Of a stretch of DNA of 64,000 nt, positions 45,171 through 53,650 are shown piece by piece. The translations under genes and the position numbers were made by a program. This DNA comes from AP-15 sp963790875 (GTDB lineage: Bacteria > Pseudomonadota > Alphaproteobacteria > ATCC43930 > CGMCC-115725), in the NCBI GenBank assembly GCA_963790875.1, contig CAWBQT010000003.1, positions 1-64,000 of the forward strand, written 5' to 3'. The notes under the pieces are model-generated. The model was not told where the DNA came from. It did not search any database and was given only the letters and a program-made list of their open reading frames with translations. Positions within the stretch are counted from its first letter, which is position 1; each line of letters starts with the position of its first letter.

Positions 45171-45583
45171 TTCCGATTTCTATACGGTGCGCCGGCCACA
45201 GTCCTATCGCCACGATGGTCAGCATCGGCTCGGCTTGCCAGGAGGTGCGAAGCGTCGCGCCACCTGCGCGAGGGCATCTCGATACCGCCTACGTTTGACG
45301 CACGCTAACATACCACCCGATGCACGCCCGCACCAGGGGTGAAACAACATGGCGCACCGAGCGACCCGGCCGTCACGCCCTTATAGCTCGTCGGGACGGC
45401 GGGCGCGGTCATCCGGAATGACCTCACCGTCCTGCCGCGCTGCCGTCTGTTTGTCCGATCCAGCCGGGGGATGTCAGGGTAACCTCACCGGCCCGCTCTG
45501 ATCTGCGACGGATCAGTGCTGATCCTGCCCGATCGGAAGCCCGGCAGGAGGTTGGAAAAGAACCGTCCGCCAACAAATCAATT
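45171..45583. other. Intergenic, left flank of IS66 number 3
   Basis: 413 bp with no supported gene. The last 8 bases before the IS (AATCAATT, 45576-45583) nearly equal the 8 bases beyond its other end. Confidence 0.5.
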
Positions 45584-45609
45584 GTAAGCGGGGTCGCCGA
45601 GGCACGCCC

Positions 45610-47256
45610 TCAGCTGTTGACAGCGGTCTGAGCTTGTGAGGCTTTCCAGGCCCAGGGAAGCAACGAGGCGAGTTCGTTGGCCTTGGTCTTGCCGGAGACG
45701 ACGCGTTCGAGGACGTCGCGCAGATAGGCAAACGGCTCGACGTCGTTGAGTTTGGCGGTCTGGATCAGCGAGGCGATCATTGCCCAGCTTTCGGCACCGC
45801 CATCGGAGCCGGCGAAGAGGTGGTTTTTGCGGCCGAGTTTGATCGGCCGGATAGTGCGCTCGACGGTGTTGGAATCGACCTCGACGCGGCCGTCTTCGAG
45901 GAACAGGCTGAGCCCCTGCCAATGCCGCAACGCATAGCGGATGGCGTCGGCCAGCTTCGATTTGGCCGAGACCCGGCCGAGTTCCTGCTCGAACCAGGTC
46001 TTCATGGCTTCGAGCAGAGGCTTGGTTTCGGTCTGCCGGATATGCCGCCGCTGGTCGGGCGGGCGGCCGCGGACGCGCGCCTCGATGGCGTAGATCTCGG
46101 CGATGCGGCGCAGTGCTTCGCCGGCAATCGGTGATCCGGTGGCCTCATGGAAGTCATAGAACTTGCGCCGTACATGCGCCCAGCAGAACGCTAGTGTCAC
46201 CGCGCCTTTTGGGTGATCCCCGGCGAGGCGGTTGAAGCCGCTGTAGCCGTCGACTTGCAACACCCCGGTGAATTCGGCGAGATGGCTGCGCGGATGCACC
46301 CCCTGGCGGTTCTCGCTGTAGACATAAACGACGGCCGGCGGATCCGGCCCGTGCCATGGCCGATCGTCGCGGGCGTAAGCCCAAAGCCGCCCGGTCTTGG
46401 TGCGGCCGCGGCCGGGATCGAGCACCGGCACCGGCGTGTCGTCGGCGAAGATCTTCGGCGACGACAGGACCGTGCCGAGCAGCAACTCGGCCAGCGGCCG
46501 CAGCCACCAGCACGTCCGTCCGACCCAATTCGCCAAGGTCGAGCGGTCGAGATCGATGCCGTGGCGGGCGAAGACCTGCGCCTGGCGGTAGAGCGGCAGA
46601 TGTTCGGAATACTTGGCCACCAAGACCTGCGCCAGCACCGCCTCGGTGGCGATGCCGCCGGTCAGCGGGCGCTCCGGCGCCGGCGCCTGCACCACCGCCG
46701 CCTCGCAGCCGCGGCAACCGTAGCGCGGCCGGCGGATTACTTTGACCCGGTACTGTGCCGGGACAACGTCGAGCATTTCCGAGACGTCTTCACCGATCAC
46801 GTGCAGCGGTCCGCCGCAGCACGGGCAGCTCTTGTCGTCGATATCGACGATGACCTCGTAGCGCGGCAGATGCGGCGGCAGCGCACCGCGGTTGCGCTGC
46901 GGCGGCCGGCGTTCGCCGGGCGTCTTGGTTGAGGCGACGGCTGGCGCCTGCGCGGTCCCGAGCGACTGCTCGACCTCTTCGAGGCCCAGCTGCAACTGGT
47001 CCGGATCGAGCGTCTCTGACCGGCGCCCGTATTGCGCCCGCTGCAGCTGCCGGATCATCAGCCGCAGCTTGTCGATCTCGGCAGCCGCCGTGTCGCGCTC
47101 TGCCTGGGCGGCGTCCCGCTCGGCACGCAAGCTGTCCCGCTCCGCTCGCAACCGCTCGACAGCGCCGGTCTGATCTTCCAGGAGTGCCGTCACCGCCGCC
47201 AGCCGAGCCTGCAGCTGGGCAGGATCTTGTGGGGCTACAGCGGCGCTGGACAGCAT
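45610..47256 (-). CDS. tnpC: IS66 transposase TnpC (number 3)
   Basis: 548 residues. Residues ~15-65 are a strong coiled coil (RLRAERDSLRAERDAAQAER). Zinc finger SCPCCGGPLHVIGEDVSEML and GCRGCEAAV. DDE core: IFADDTPVPVLDPG (Asp), GVLQVDGYSGFNRLAG (Asp), VEVDSNTVERTIRPIKLGRK (Glu). C-terminus ASLLPWAWKA. The intact frame from ATG 47256 lacks the frameshift seen in copy 2 of the other IS66. Confidence 0.95.
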   Translation of the reverse strand: MLSSAAVAPQDPAQLQARLAAVTALLEDQTGAVERLRAERDSLRAERDAAQAERDTAAAEIDKLRLMIRQLQRAQYGRRSETLDPDQLQLGLEEVEQSLGTAQAPAVASTKTPGERRPPQRNRGALPPHLPRYEVIVDIDDKSCPCCGGPLHVIGEDVSEMLDVVPAQYRVKVIRRPRYGCRGCEAAVVQAPAPERPLTGGIATEAVLAQVLVAKYSEHLPLYRQAQVFARHGIDLDRSTLANWVGRTCWWLRPLAELLLGTVLSSPKIFADDTPVPVLDPGRGRTKTGRLWAYARDDRPWHGPDPPAVVYVYSENRQGVHPRSHLAEFTGVLQVDGYSGFNRLAGDHPKGAVTLAFCWAHVRRKFYDFHEATGSPIAGEALRRIAEIYAIEARVRGRPPDQRRHIRQTETKPLLEAMKTWFEQELGRVSAKSKLADAIRYALRHWQGLSLFLEDGRVEVDSNTVERTIRPIKLGRKNHLFAGSDGGAESWAMIASLIQTAKLNDVEPFAYLRDVLERVVSGKTKANELASLLPWAWKASQAQTAVNS

Positions 47257-47302
47257 GTGGTGATTTTACCGGCGTCCTCCGTAATCCAACAGAACTGTTC
47301 CC

Positions 47303-47656
47303 TCAGGCGGCCACCGTTGGCGCAATCACTGGCCTTGGTCGCACCCGCGACCACTCCAGGCCCTCCAGCAACAGCCCCAGTTGGCCGGCACTGAGGCGAA
47401 TCGTCCCGTCGTCAACCGGCGGCCAGGTGAACCGGCCCTGTTCCAGGCGTTTGTGGAACAGGCAAAGCCCGGTGCCGTCCCAATAAAGGATCTTCACCCG
47501 GTCAGCGCGCTTCGAGCGGAACACGAAGATGTCGCCGGCAAACGGGGTCTCATTCAGCGCCTGCTGCACCATCGCCGCCAACCCGTCCAGACCGTTGCGG
47601 AAATCCACCGGACGGCTGGCCACCATGATCCGCACCCCGGCTGGCGGCGAGATCAT
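47303..47656 (-). CDS. tnpB: IS66 accessory protein TnpB (number 3)
   Basis: 117 residues: MISPPAGVRIMVASRPVDFR, FRSKRADRVKILYWDGTGLC, LEQGRFTWPPVDDGTIRL. Overlaps tnpA by 4 bp (47653-47656). Confidence 0.93.
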   Translation of the reverse strand: MISPPAGVRIMVASRPVDFRNGLDGLAAMVQQALNETPFAGDIFVFRSKRADRVKILYWDGTGLCLFHKRLEQGRFTWPPVDDGTIRLSAGQLGLLLEGLEWSRVRPRPVIAPTVAA

Positions 47657-48039
47657 CGCAGCTCCCGTACCACCTGCAGCACGCGGCGCAGATCACCGGC
47701 GGCAAATCCGTTGCCGACCCGGATCGTCACCCCGGCGCAGCTCAGTTCGATCCGGCCTGCGCCTTCCGCGGCGAGCGCTATCGCAAGGAAGTCCGTCGGC
47801 TGGTCCGCAGTGCCTGTCGTGCCACTCCGAAACTGCCGCCGCCATGCAAAAATCTGATTGCGATGCAGTCCGTGCCGCAGCGCCACCGACGTCCCGCTCG
47901 CTCCCGGCGCGTAGCTCTCGGCCACAATCCGCGCCTTCTCTGCCGCCGTCCAGCGCCGCCGCCGCGCCACTCCGGTGATCACCTCCACTCGCCGGAAAGT
48001 CTCACGTTCCGTTTGCAAATTGCTGGGCAAACCATCCAT
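47653..48039 (-). CDS. tnpA: IS66 accessory protein TnpA (number 3)
   Basis: 128 residues from ATG 48039 (ATG 48066 is in frame and closer to the end of the element). RRRRWTAAEKARIVAESYAP with VALRHGLHRNQIFAWRRQFR is the helix-turn-helix; the C-terminal IELSCAGVTIRVGNGFAAGD is usual for the family. Confidence 0.92.
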   Translation of the reverse strand: MDGLPSNLQTERETFRRVEVITGVARRRRWTAAEKARIVAESYAPGASGTSVALRHGLHRNQIFAWRRQFRSGTTGTADQPTDFLAIALAAEGAGRIELSCAGVTIRVGNGFAAGDLRRVLQVVRELR

Positions 48040-48419
48040 ATCGGGGCCTCCGTTGAAGGCCCCCATCTTCCCTCCCGCTTCACCCCCGGCAAGGTGGGGT
48101 CAACGTGACGCTTACGATCAATTCGACGCCACCGCGTAAGCGGGACCTGGAGTCGGCCACCCACCCGACAATGACGCCAGCGAGCGCCGCCCCGAGGGAG
48201 GGTCCTATCTTAGCTTAAGCCACGCGGGCGCCGTCCTCGCCCTCGAAGGGTCCATAGAAGCCGTCGATCGCGGCCGGCAAGACCGCCACGCCGCCCGCGC
48301 GGGCAGGCCATGGCATCCGGTGCGGAGTCCCTTCGATCCGAGGCAGGTGCGGCGGCAGAGACGAGGCATTTGTCGCCGCGCCCAGCAGACACACCGTCGC
48401 CGGTTGTTGACAAAATATA

Positions 48420-48448
48420 TTGACAAATACACAATATTCTGTTATACG
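48420..48448 (+). promoter_or_regulatory. Predicted sigma-70-type promoter
   Basis: TTGACA at 48420-48425, a 17-bp AT-rich spacer, and TATACG at 48443-48448, in an A+T island in otherwise GC-rich DNA. A second TTGACA starts 15 bp upstream. It lies 38 bp before ATG 48487 and would drive the two secreted-protein genes. The sequence match is good; activity is untested. Confidence 0.6.
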
Positions 48449-48486
48449 CAACATTCCTCAACCTCACAATCTGGACAATTGGGTCG

Positions 48487-49719
48487 ATGATGTTGAAACG
48501 CTGGACCAAAGCGGCCGGAGGGGTGCTTTGCTGCGCCCTCTCCGCCGCCTCGGCGCGGGCGACCTCGATGAACGGGCTCGCCTCCTCAAATTCGGTGAGC
48601 GCCACCGACACGATCGCGGTCTGTCAAGTGGCCGCCGGCTGCGGCACGTCGAACCCGCTGCACCAGGTGCCGATAAGCGCCGTGCTCGGCACGGTGGCAA
48701 GCACCATTACCGGTGCCACGACGCTTGGCAACAACGCAAACAACGTCGTCACTCCAGTCTCCGGCACCGGCTATGCAGTGACGCTGCCGCAGTCGACGAG
48801 CAGCACGCTTCCGGCGGGATCGAAGGTGATCCTCGTCGCGGCGCCCGGCGCCTCGGTACACGTGTGCGTCGCGAACGGCAGCACCTTCGATGCGCATTCC
48901 GGTGCAGCGATCAGTTCGGGTATATGCACGGGCGGGACCAGCGGCATTGCGCTCTCCAGCGGCGAGGCGATCGACATCACCTCCGAAAGTGGCGGCAATT
49001 ACTATGCCGTAATGCTAGGCGAGGGTGGCGGCAGTGGGCTAATGCAGGCGGCGAAGACGGGCAACTATACCGTAGCCTACACAGGATCGAGCAGCGTCAC
49101 AGGCACCGACGCCTCGACGACGCTCCCGGTCAATTGCACCGGTTGCGTCATCACCTTGCCGGCGATCACTGGAGGGGTCTTCCCGACCGGAACCTGGATC
49201 CGCATCGTTGATACCGGGTCATTCGAGTCGACCGGCAACCCCAACCTGCTGATAGCGCCAACAAGTCCCTCAACGATCTATGGAGCCCCTCTGACGATCG
49301 GCACGGAAACAACGGCCGGCCAAACTTTCCTCTCCCCCGGTCAGACAGCCTTCGCTCAATCGGACGGGACAAACTGGCTTGTCACGATTGGTGGGTCACT
49401 TCCCGGCATCGCGGTTCGCACCAACACGAGCTACAGCGCCGAAGGGTGGGATTGTGTTCAGATAGAGCATTTCACGGCCTCCACCACAGTCAGCTACGTG
49501 GTGCCGGCCGGGTTGCCCAATGGATGTACTCTGAACATCGTCCAAGACGGTGCAGGGCAAGTGCAAATCACTGCCGGTGCTGGGCTCACTCTTAACGCAA
49601 ACGTCGCCGGCGCGACCTATACGAGCGGGTATTCGGCCGGCCAATACGCCAACTTCTTTGTTACGATCGAAAATTCCGGGACAGCAGCCATTCTCGGCGG
49701 GAATATAGTCGCACCATGA
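48487..49719 (+). CDS. Secreted beta-rich protein with three tandem modules, function unknown
   Basis: 410 residues. A signal peptide (KAAGGVLCCALSAASARA, cleavage near residue 25) precedes a low-complexity body rich in Gly, Ser, Thr and Ala. Three modules of ~110 residues share a pattern: a 'VTLP' or 'ITLPA' strand, 'LPAGSKVILV', 'FPTGTWIRIVDTG' or 'LPNGCTLNIVQDG', then an aromatic edge (YYAVMLG, NWLVTIGG, NFFVTIENSG). Such modules resemble stalk domains of phage tail or surface fibres. It may form an extracellular rod or adhesin. It is followed by a second secreted protein with an ATGA overlap. Confidence 0.7.
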   Translation: MMLKRWTKAAGGVLCCALSAASARATSMNGLASSNSVSATDTIAVCQVAAGCGTSNPLHQVPISAVLGTVASTITGATTLGNNANNVVTPVSGTGYAVTLPQSTSSTLPAGSKVILVAAPGASVHVCVANGSTFDAHSGAAISSGICTGGTSGIALSSGEAIDITSESGGNYYAVMLGEGGGSGLMQAAKTGNYTVAYTGSSSVTGTDASTTLPVNCTGCVITLPAITGGVFPTGTWIRIVDTGSFESTGNPNLLIAPTSPSTIYGAPLTIGTETTAGQTFLSPGQTAFAQSDGTNWLVTIGGSLPGIAVRTNTSYSAEGWDCVQIEHFTASTTVSYVVPAGLPNGCTLNIVQDGAGQVQITAGAGLTLNANVAGATYTSGYSAGQYANFFVTIENSGTAAILGGNIVAP

Positions 49720-49739
49720 AATACCCAGATAATCGTACC

Positions 49740-50813
49740 ATGAAATATCTAGCCGCTGCTTTCGTAATCGTGCTCGGGGTGCTGAGCATTCATGCGCTAA
49801 TCGCTCAAGCGCAGATGATGGGCACACCTTTCTGGTCCGCCGCGGCTCCAAGCACAGCAGTCCCACCACCGCCAGCTGGCGGATGCGGAACAGAGGCTGC
49901 GCCTTCACAAGCAGTCGCTGCCGGTTTCACCACCTGTGCTGCGAACTTCGATTTCACCGCCTCAACGGGAACGGGCTGGCAGCCGAGCCAGTATGCTTTC
50001 AGTGGCAACGTCTCAACAACCGCGAATTGGCTTGATTGCGGAGGCTCAAACTCGGCACTCCCTTGGCACTCGTTCGTGGGCAGCCTTCCATGCAGCCAGA
50101 CTTCCATCGTGACCGACCCGACCTATGGTGGTCAGGTGATGGACTTCAATGCGCCTGGGGGATCCACAGGACAGAATATATACCTCGTCAATTCTACAAA
50201 CTTCTACAGTGGTCCGGAGACACCCGGATTTCCCAACGGCATGTATTGGGAAGCCACTGTGCGCGATGATACCAACTCCGGGCAGGGAGGTGGCGGTCTT
50301 TACACATGGCAGGTTTATCAAACAGCACCAGCCCTCGCGTTCAACATAGACATGTATCCGAATGGCAACGGAGATCAGTCATCCGGCGCATATCCTACCG
50401 TACCACAGCCAGGAGGGTATTATTGGTCTGTCAGCGGTGGCACTTGTTACATTGTTCCGACGCCGTGCAACACCCTAATCCCACCTGGTTGGTCAAGTAT
50501 AACCTATCATAAATATGGCTTTCTTATCACGACCGATGGCTCTACTCACATGTACGGCTGCGCCTTCATTGACGGCGTGCTGCAAGGATGCGATGTCGGA
50601 AATAATGTGACTTCAGGTAATTCGGGCGAGTACGCCCAACGCAATTTTTTCATCCTTCAAAACGATCTCTATGGGACAGCCCCTTTCTCAGCCGTCAATC
50701 AATATGTGAAGTATATTCGAGTGTGGACTTGTGCCAACTGGGCGACCCAGCAATGCAACGGTTCGACGCTGGTTAATGGACCGCCGCCGCTCGGCCTGAC
50801 TTATTATCACTGA
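49740..50813 (+). CDS. Secreted protein with GH16/lectin-like fold, possibly non-catalytic
   Basis: 357 residues from ATG 49740; ATG 49716, overlapping the previous stop as ATGA, would add 8 residues. N-terminal signal helix YLAAAFVIVLGVLSIHALIA, a Pro-rich linker (PSTAVPPPPAGGCG), then a beta-sandwich-like body. MYWEATVRDDTN, GLYTWQVYQTAPALAFNIDM and YHKYGFLITTDGSTHMYGCA recall GH16 concanavalin-type domains, but the catalytic ExDxxE is not present; NIDMYPNG stands at its position. So it is more likely a glycan-binding or structural protein. Many Cys pairs suggest export and disulfide bonds. Confidence 0.65.
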   Translation: MKYLAAAFVIVLGVLSIHALIAQAQMMGTPFWSAAAPSTAVPPPPAGGCGTEAAPSQAVAAGFTTCAANFDFTASTGTGWQPSQYAFSGNVSTTANWLDCGGSNSALPWHSFVGSLPCSQTSIVTDPTYGGQVMDFNAPGGSTGQNIYLVNSTNFYSGPETPGFPNGMYWEATVRDDTNSGQGGGGLYTWQVYQTAPALAFNIDMYPNGNGDQSSGAYPTVPQPGGYYWSVSGGTCYIVPTPCNTLIPPGWSSITYHKYGFLITTDGSTHMYGCAFIDGVLQGCDVGNNVTSGNSGEYAQRNFFILQNDLYGTAPFSAVNQYVKYIRVWTCANWATQQCNGSTLVNGPPPLGLTYYH

Positions 50814-51354
50814 GAGAGGAGTCTCGACGTTACGGTCCAAGCCGCCGGTTCGATTTCGATGCTATCGAGCAACCCGGTGTCGCAGACTTCCACCTCCGTC
50901 GCCGGCCGTCCTCGGGTATGTGCCGCCTGTCTATGCGTGGGCAGCGTTTCTCGTGGTCCCGCGGTTGGCTTTCGCTTGGGCCAGGCTTTAGTGCATTCCT
51001 GTATGACCGATGGATCTACACATTCAGCGACCCTACGGTGATGACGACCCTAGGGCTCGCGTTATTTGCCCGAACGCAGGACGCTGCGCCGGGCAATCTG
51101 TAACGGCTCGGGCGGACTCCATAGATAGCCTGGCAGTCTGGCCGGTTCCAAGACAAAGCGAGCCGCGCTCGAAGGCCATGACTCTTCCGACGGCGCCTTT
51201 ACCGCGGCGGAATGCGGCGGAGGTGTCGTCATCCCCCTTGAGCCCCGTCCGCAACGGCGTGGCGAATCGCAGCAGAAAGGCAGGCCAGGAGGTCCCCGGT
51301 TTTCATCGCAATTTTGCAACTACCACGACATCACGACTGAAGGGGTGCGAGGAG
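50814..51354. other. Intergenic, nothing recognised
   Basis: 541 bp after the secreted pair. Small frames without motifs on both strands; no terminator with a U-run seen. Confidence 0.45.
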
Positions 51355-51471
51355 CGGCCGTCCCGACGACCGGCTGACACGCAGCGGCCGTCGAGCAGGC
51401 TTCGCACCTTTGTTGTCGGATGCGATGCCAGGAGTGATGTCAGGGCACCTAGCACCCTCGCGTTGTAAGGT
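51355..51471 (+). pseudogene. GT4 5'-end relic
   Basis: The plus-strand frame QRPSSRLRTFVVGCDARSDV, ending at TAA by APSTLAL, equals the N-terminus of the GT4 at 55560-56741 (MQPPSSRLRAYVVGCDGPSD). The nucleotide match extends upstream of the start (CGTCCCGACGACC versus CGTCCCGGCGACC), and the ATG has become ACG. It is inverted relative to the intact gene. 51472-51706 shows nothing further. Confidence 0.7.
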
Positions 51472-51706
51472 GTACGCGATCGGCTGTGAAATCCGGTCAA
51501 TGCTGGGGCGCTCTGGTGATATCTCGCCGGCGGCTTGAGCGGGCGTCGTTCGGGATCCTGCCCTATGCCCACGTCGTCTAAATTATGCACAGATAACTAA
51601 AGGTCGGTCAGTACCAGTAGCAGGGATATCGTTTTATTGTATCTCGTCCAGCAAGCCGCCATCTGCGAGGCCGCGAGGCGGCACGACTTGTGTAATCAGC
51701 AGCGCG

Positions 51707-52279
51707 CTATTGAGTAGAACGGTCCCGGAGGTTTACCTCCAGCGCTCGACCGCACAGCAGTGCAGTGACAGCCGCGAGGCTCGGTACCCGCCAATAATAA
51801 TGCATGCGCTCGGGCATTCCCGTCGCCGGGTCGAACAGCACGATGTGGCCAATGCCGGCGCGCCGCGCGGCCTCTACATCGCTTTCCTTGTCGCCGACCA
51901 TCCACGACCCCTCAAGGTCGAGGTTGAAATCCAGTGCGGCTTGCAGCAGCATGCCCGGCCCAGGTTTCCGCCAATGGTTCTCCCGGCGGTACACCCCAAT
52001 CCCCTCGGGGTGGTCCGGGCAATGGTAGACCGACGCGATCTTTCCTTCGAAACGGTCGCACATCCAATCCATCAGCACCTTGAATTCTGCTTCGCCATAG
52101 TAGCCGCGGCCAATTCCCGATTGGTTGGTTGCGATGATGATCACATAGCCGCCCTCGTAAAATGCCTGCACCATCTCGAAGATGCCCTCGACGAACACGC
52201 AGTCGTGAATCCGATGCATGTATCCGATGTCGGTGTTGATGACCCCGTCCCGGTCGAGAAAGAGACCACGCCGTTTCAT
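51707..52279 (-). CDS. gmhB: D-glycero-D-manno-heptose 1,7-bisphosphate 7-phosphatase
   Basis: 190 residues, HAD superfamily. FLDRDGVINTDIGYMHR carries the two catalytic Asp, ATNQSGIGRGYYGEAEF is motif II, KPGPGML motif III, WMVGDKESDVEAARRAGIGH motif IV, and the zinc loop is present in part (YHCPDHPEG). It removes the 7-phosphate in GDP-heptose synthesis. Last gene of the run hddA-gmhA-hddC-gmhB; overlaps hddC by ATGA (52276-52279). Confidence 0.92.
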   Translation of the reverse strand: MKRRGLFLDRDGVINTDIGYMHRIHDCVFVEGIFEMVQAFYEGGYVIIIATNQSGIGRGYYGEAEFKVLMDWMCDRFEGKIASVYHCPDHPEGIGVYRRENHWRKPGPGMLLQAALDFNLDLEGSWMVGDKESDVEAARRAGIGHIVLFDPATGMPERMHYYWRVPSLAAVTALLCGRALEVNLRDRSTQ

Positions 52280-52989
52280 CGTGTCAAGCGGTCGAATTCG
52301 GCCGGAAGCACGGCCTGTGCCCGGTCGAAGTCTTCGGGAACGCCGATGTCGATGAACCAGCCCTTGGTCTCGAAAGGTCGGATATCGATACGATCGACCA
52401 TCACGGGCAGGAAGTAGCGTTCAAAAGAAAACACCTCTGGCCAATCGACATCGGTAAAGAGGTCGGGGCTGAGAAGGTACGTCCCCGAGTTGATGACGCC
52501 GGCGCCCGACATCGCTGTCGGGGTAAAACCGGCGACGCGATTATCGCGCACGACCACCGCACCGTAGCGCGAGGCATCGGCGACCCGCACCAACGCCATC
52601 GTCATCTGCGCCGGTGTTGCCACATGCGCCGCAAACATTTCCTGATGGCAAAGCGCCGAGATGGTATCTCCGTTCATCACCCAGAGTGCCTGTGCACCTG
52701 GACTGCGGAAGGACATGGCATGGCGGATCGCCCCGCCGGTCCCCAAAGGGATGTCCTCCACAGCATAGACGAGCTCGATGTTGCGGTGGCGCGAGCCCAG
52801 AACCTCCATGATTGCAGGGCTGCGGTATCCGACGGATAAGATGACGCGACGAAAGCCAACCTGTGCCAACCGGTCCAACAACCAACACAGGAAAGGACGC
52901 CCGGCGATCGGCGCCATCGACTTTGGAATATCCCGAACGCGCGCGCGCAAGCGGGTCCCGAGGCCGCCGGCGAGAATTATGCCTTCCAT
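52276..52989 (-). CDS. hddC: D-glycero-alpha-D-manno-heptose 1-phosphate guanylyltransferase
   Basis: 237 residues. LAGGLGTRLRARVRDIPKSM is the nucleotidyltransferase loop; PLGTGGAIRHAM, VMNGDTISALC (metal Asp) and INSGTYLLSPDLF follow, with GWFIDIGVPEDFDRAQ at the C-terminus. In this gene context the product is GDP-D-glycero-alpha-D-manno-heptose. The assignment to HddC rather than another sugar-phosphate nucleotidyltransferase rests on the neighbouring hddA, gmhA and gmhB. Confidence 0.88.
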   Translation of the reverse strand: MEGIILAGGLGTRLRARVRDIPKSMAPIAGRPFLCWLLDRLAQVGFRRVILSVGYRSPAIMEVLGSRHRNIELVYAVEDIPLGTGGAIRHAMSFRSPGAQALWVMNGDTISALCHQEMFAAHVATPAQMTMALVRVADASRYGAVVVRDNRVAGFTPTAMSGAGVINSGTYLLSPDLFTDVDWPEVFSFERYFLPVMVDRIDIRPFETKGWFIDIGVPEDFDRAQAVLPAEFDRLTR

Positions 52990-53032
52990 TCAATTCGGCG
53001 CCGCGAATCAATCCGGCCGAGCCGGGCGGAGG

Positions 53033-53650
53033 TCAGCCAAACAACGCTCGTTCGACCAGACCGCAAATAATGTGAGCCGACACGATATGCCCCTCTTGGA
53101 TTTTTGGCGTCTCGTCAGAAGGAATCCGGAGGCAGACATCGCACAGCCCAGGCATGTCTCCGCCACTGCGTCCGGTGAAGCCGACGCAGACGAGCCGATT
53201 GCGTCGCGCCTCGGCCAATGCCCGGAGGATATTGGGCGAACGCCCCGAGGTCGAAATCGCGATGAACACGTCCCCAGGCCGCCCGAAACCGGCAATTTGG
53301 CGTTCGAATACCTTTTCGTACCCGTAGTCGTTGCCGATGGCAGTCAAGACCGACGTATCCACAGTGAGCGCGACGGCAGCGAGCGCGGGTCGATCAAAGT
53401 TGAGCCTGCTGACAAGCTCACCCGCTATATGTTGGGCGTCCGCCGCACTGCCGCCATTGCCGGCCAGCAACACCTTGTTCAACGTGCGATACGCCTGAAT
53501 GCACCGGCCGGCGATGCTCTCGATTGCGACCGCGAACTCGCTGCTCGATCGCAGCTGGTCGAGAACCGCGGCGGTCTTGTCGATTTCGCGCGCGATGAAT
53601 GCGTTCAATCCAGCCTCCACCCCTCGGTTCCGCGTTTCGTAAAATGGCAT
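53033..53650 (-). CDS. gmhA: Sedoheptulose 7-phosphate isomerase
   Basis: 205 residues from ATG 53650, or 195 from GTG 53620. SIS-domain isomerase: VLLAGNGGSAADAQHIAGEL, DTSVLTAIGNDYGYEKVFER, VFIAISTSGRSPNILRALAE and ETPKIQEGHIVSAHIICGLV are the GmhA signatures, including the catalytic Glu (KIQE) and His (GHI). It converts sedoheptulose 7-phosphate to heptose 7-phosphate, the entry step. The start overlaps the hddA end by up to 46 bp. Confidence 0.93.
   Translation of the reverse strand: MPFYETRNRGVEAGLNAFIAREIDKTAAVLDQLRSSSEFAVAIESIAGRCIQAYRTLNKVLLAGNGGSAADAQHIAGELVSRLNFDRPALAAVALTVDTSVLTAIGNDYGYEKVFERQIAGFGRPGDVFIAISTSGRSPNILRALAEARRNRLVCVGFTGRSGGDMPGLCDVCLRIPSDETPKIQEGHIVSAHIICGLVERALFG

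Larger units (their letters stand above)
45584..48115 (-). mobile_element. IS66-family insertion sequence, a different type (number 3)
   Basis: 2532 bp. Ends: GTAAGCGGGGTCGCC at 45584 and, complemented, GTAAGCGTCACGTTGACC ending at 48115. The flanks AATCAATT (45576-45583) and GATCAATT (48116-48123) agree at 7 of 8 positions, a target duplication with one later change. It carries tnpA, tnpB and tnpC only, all intact, and differs from copies 1 and 2 throughout. It is potentially active. Confidence 0.92.
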
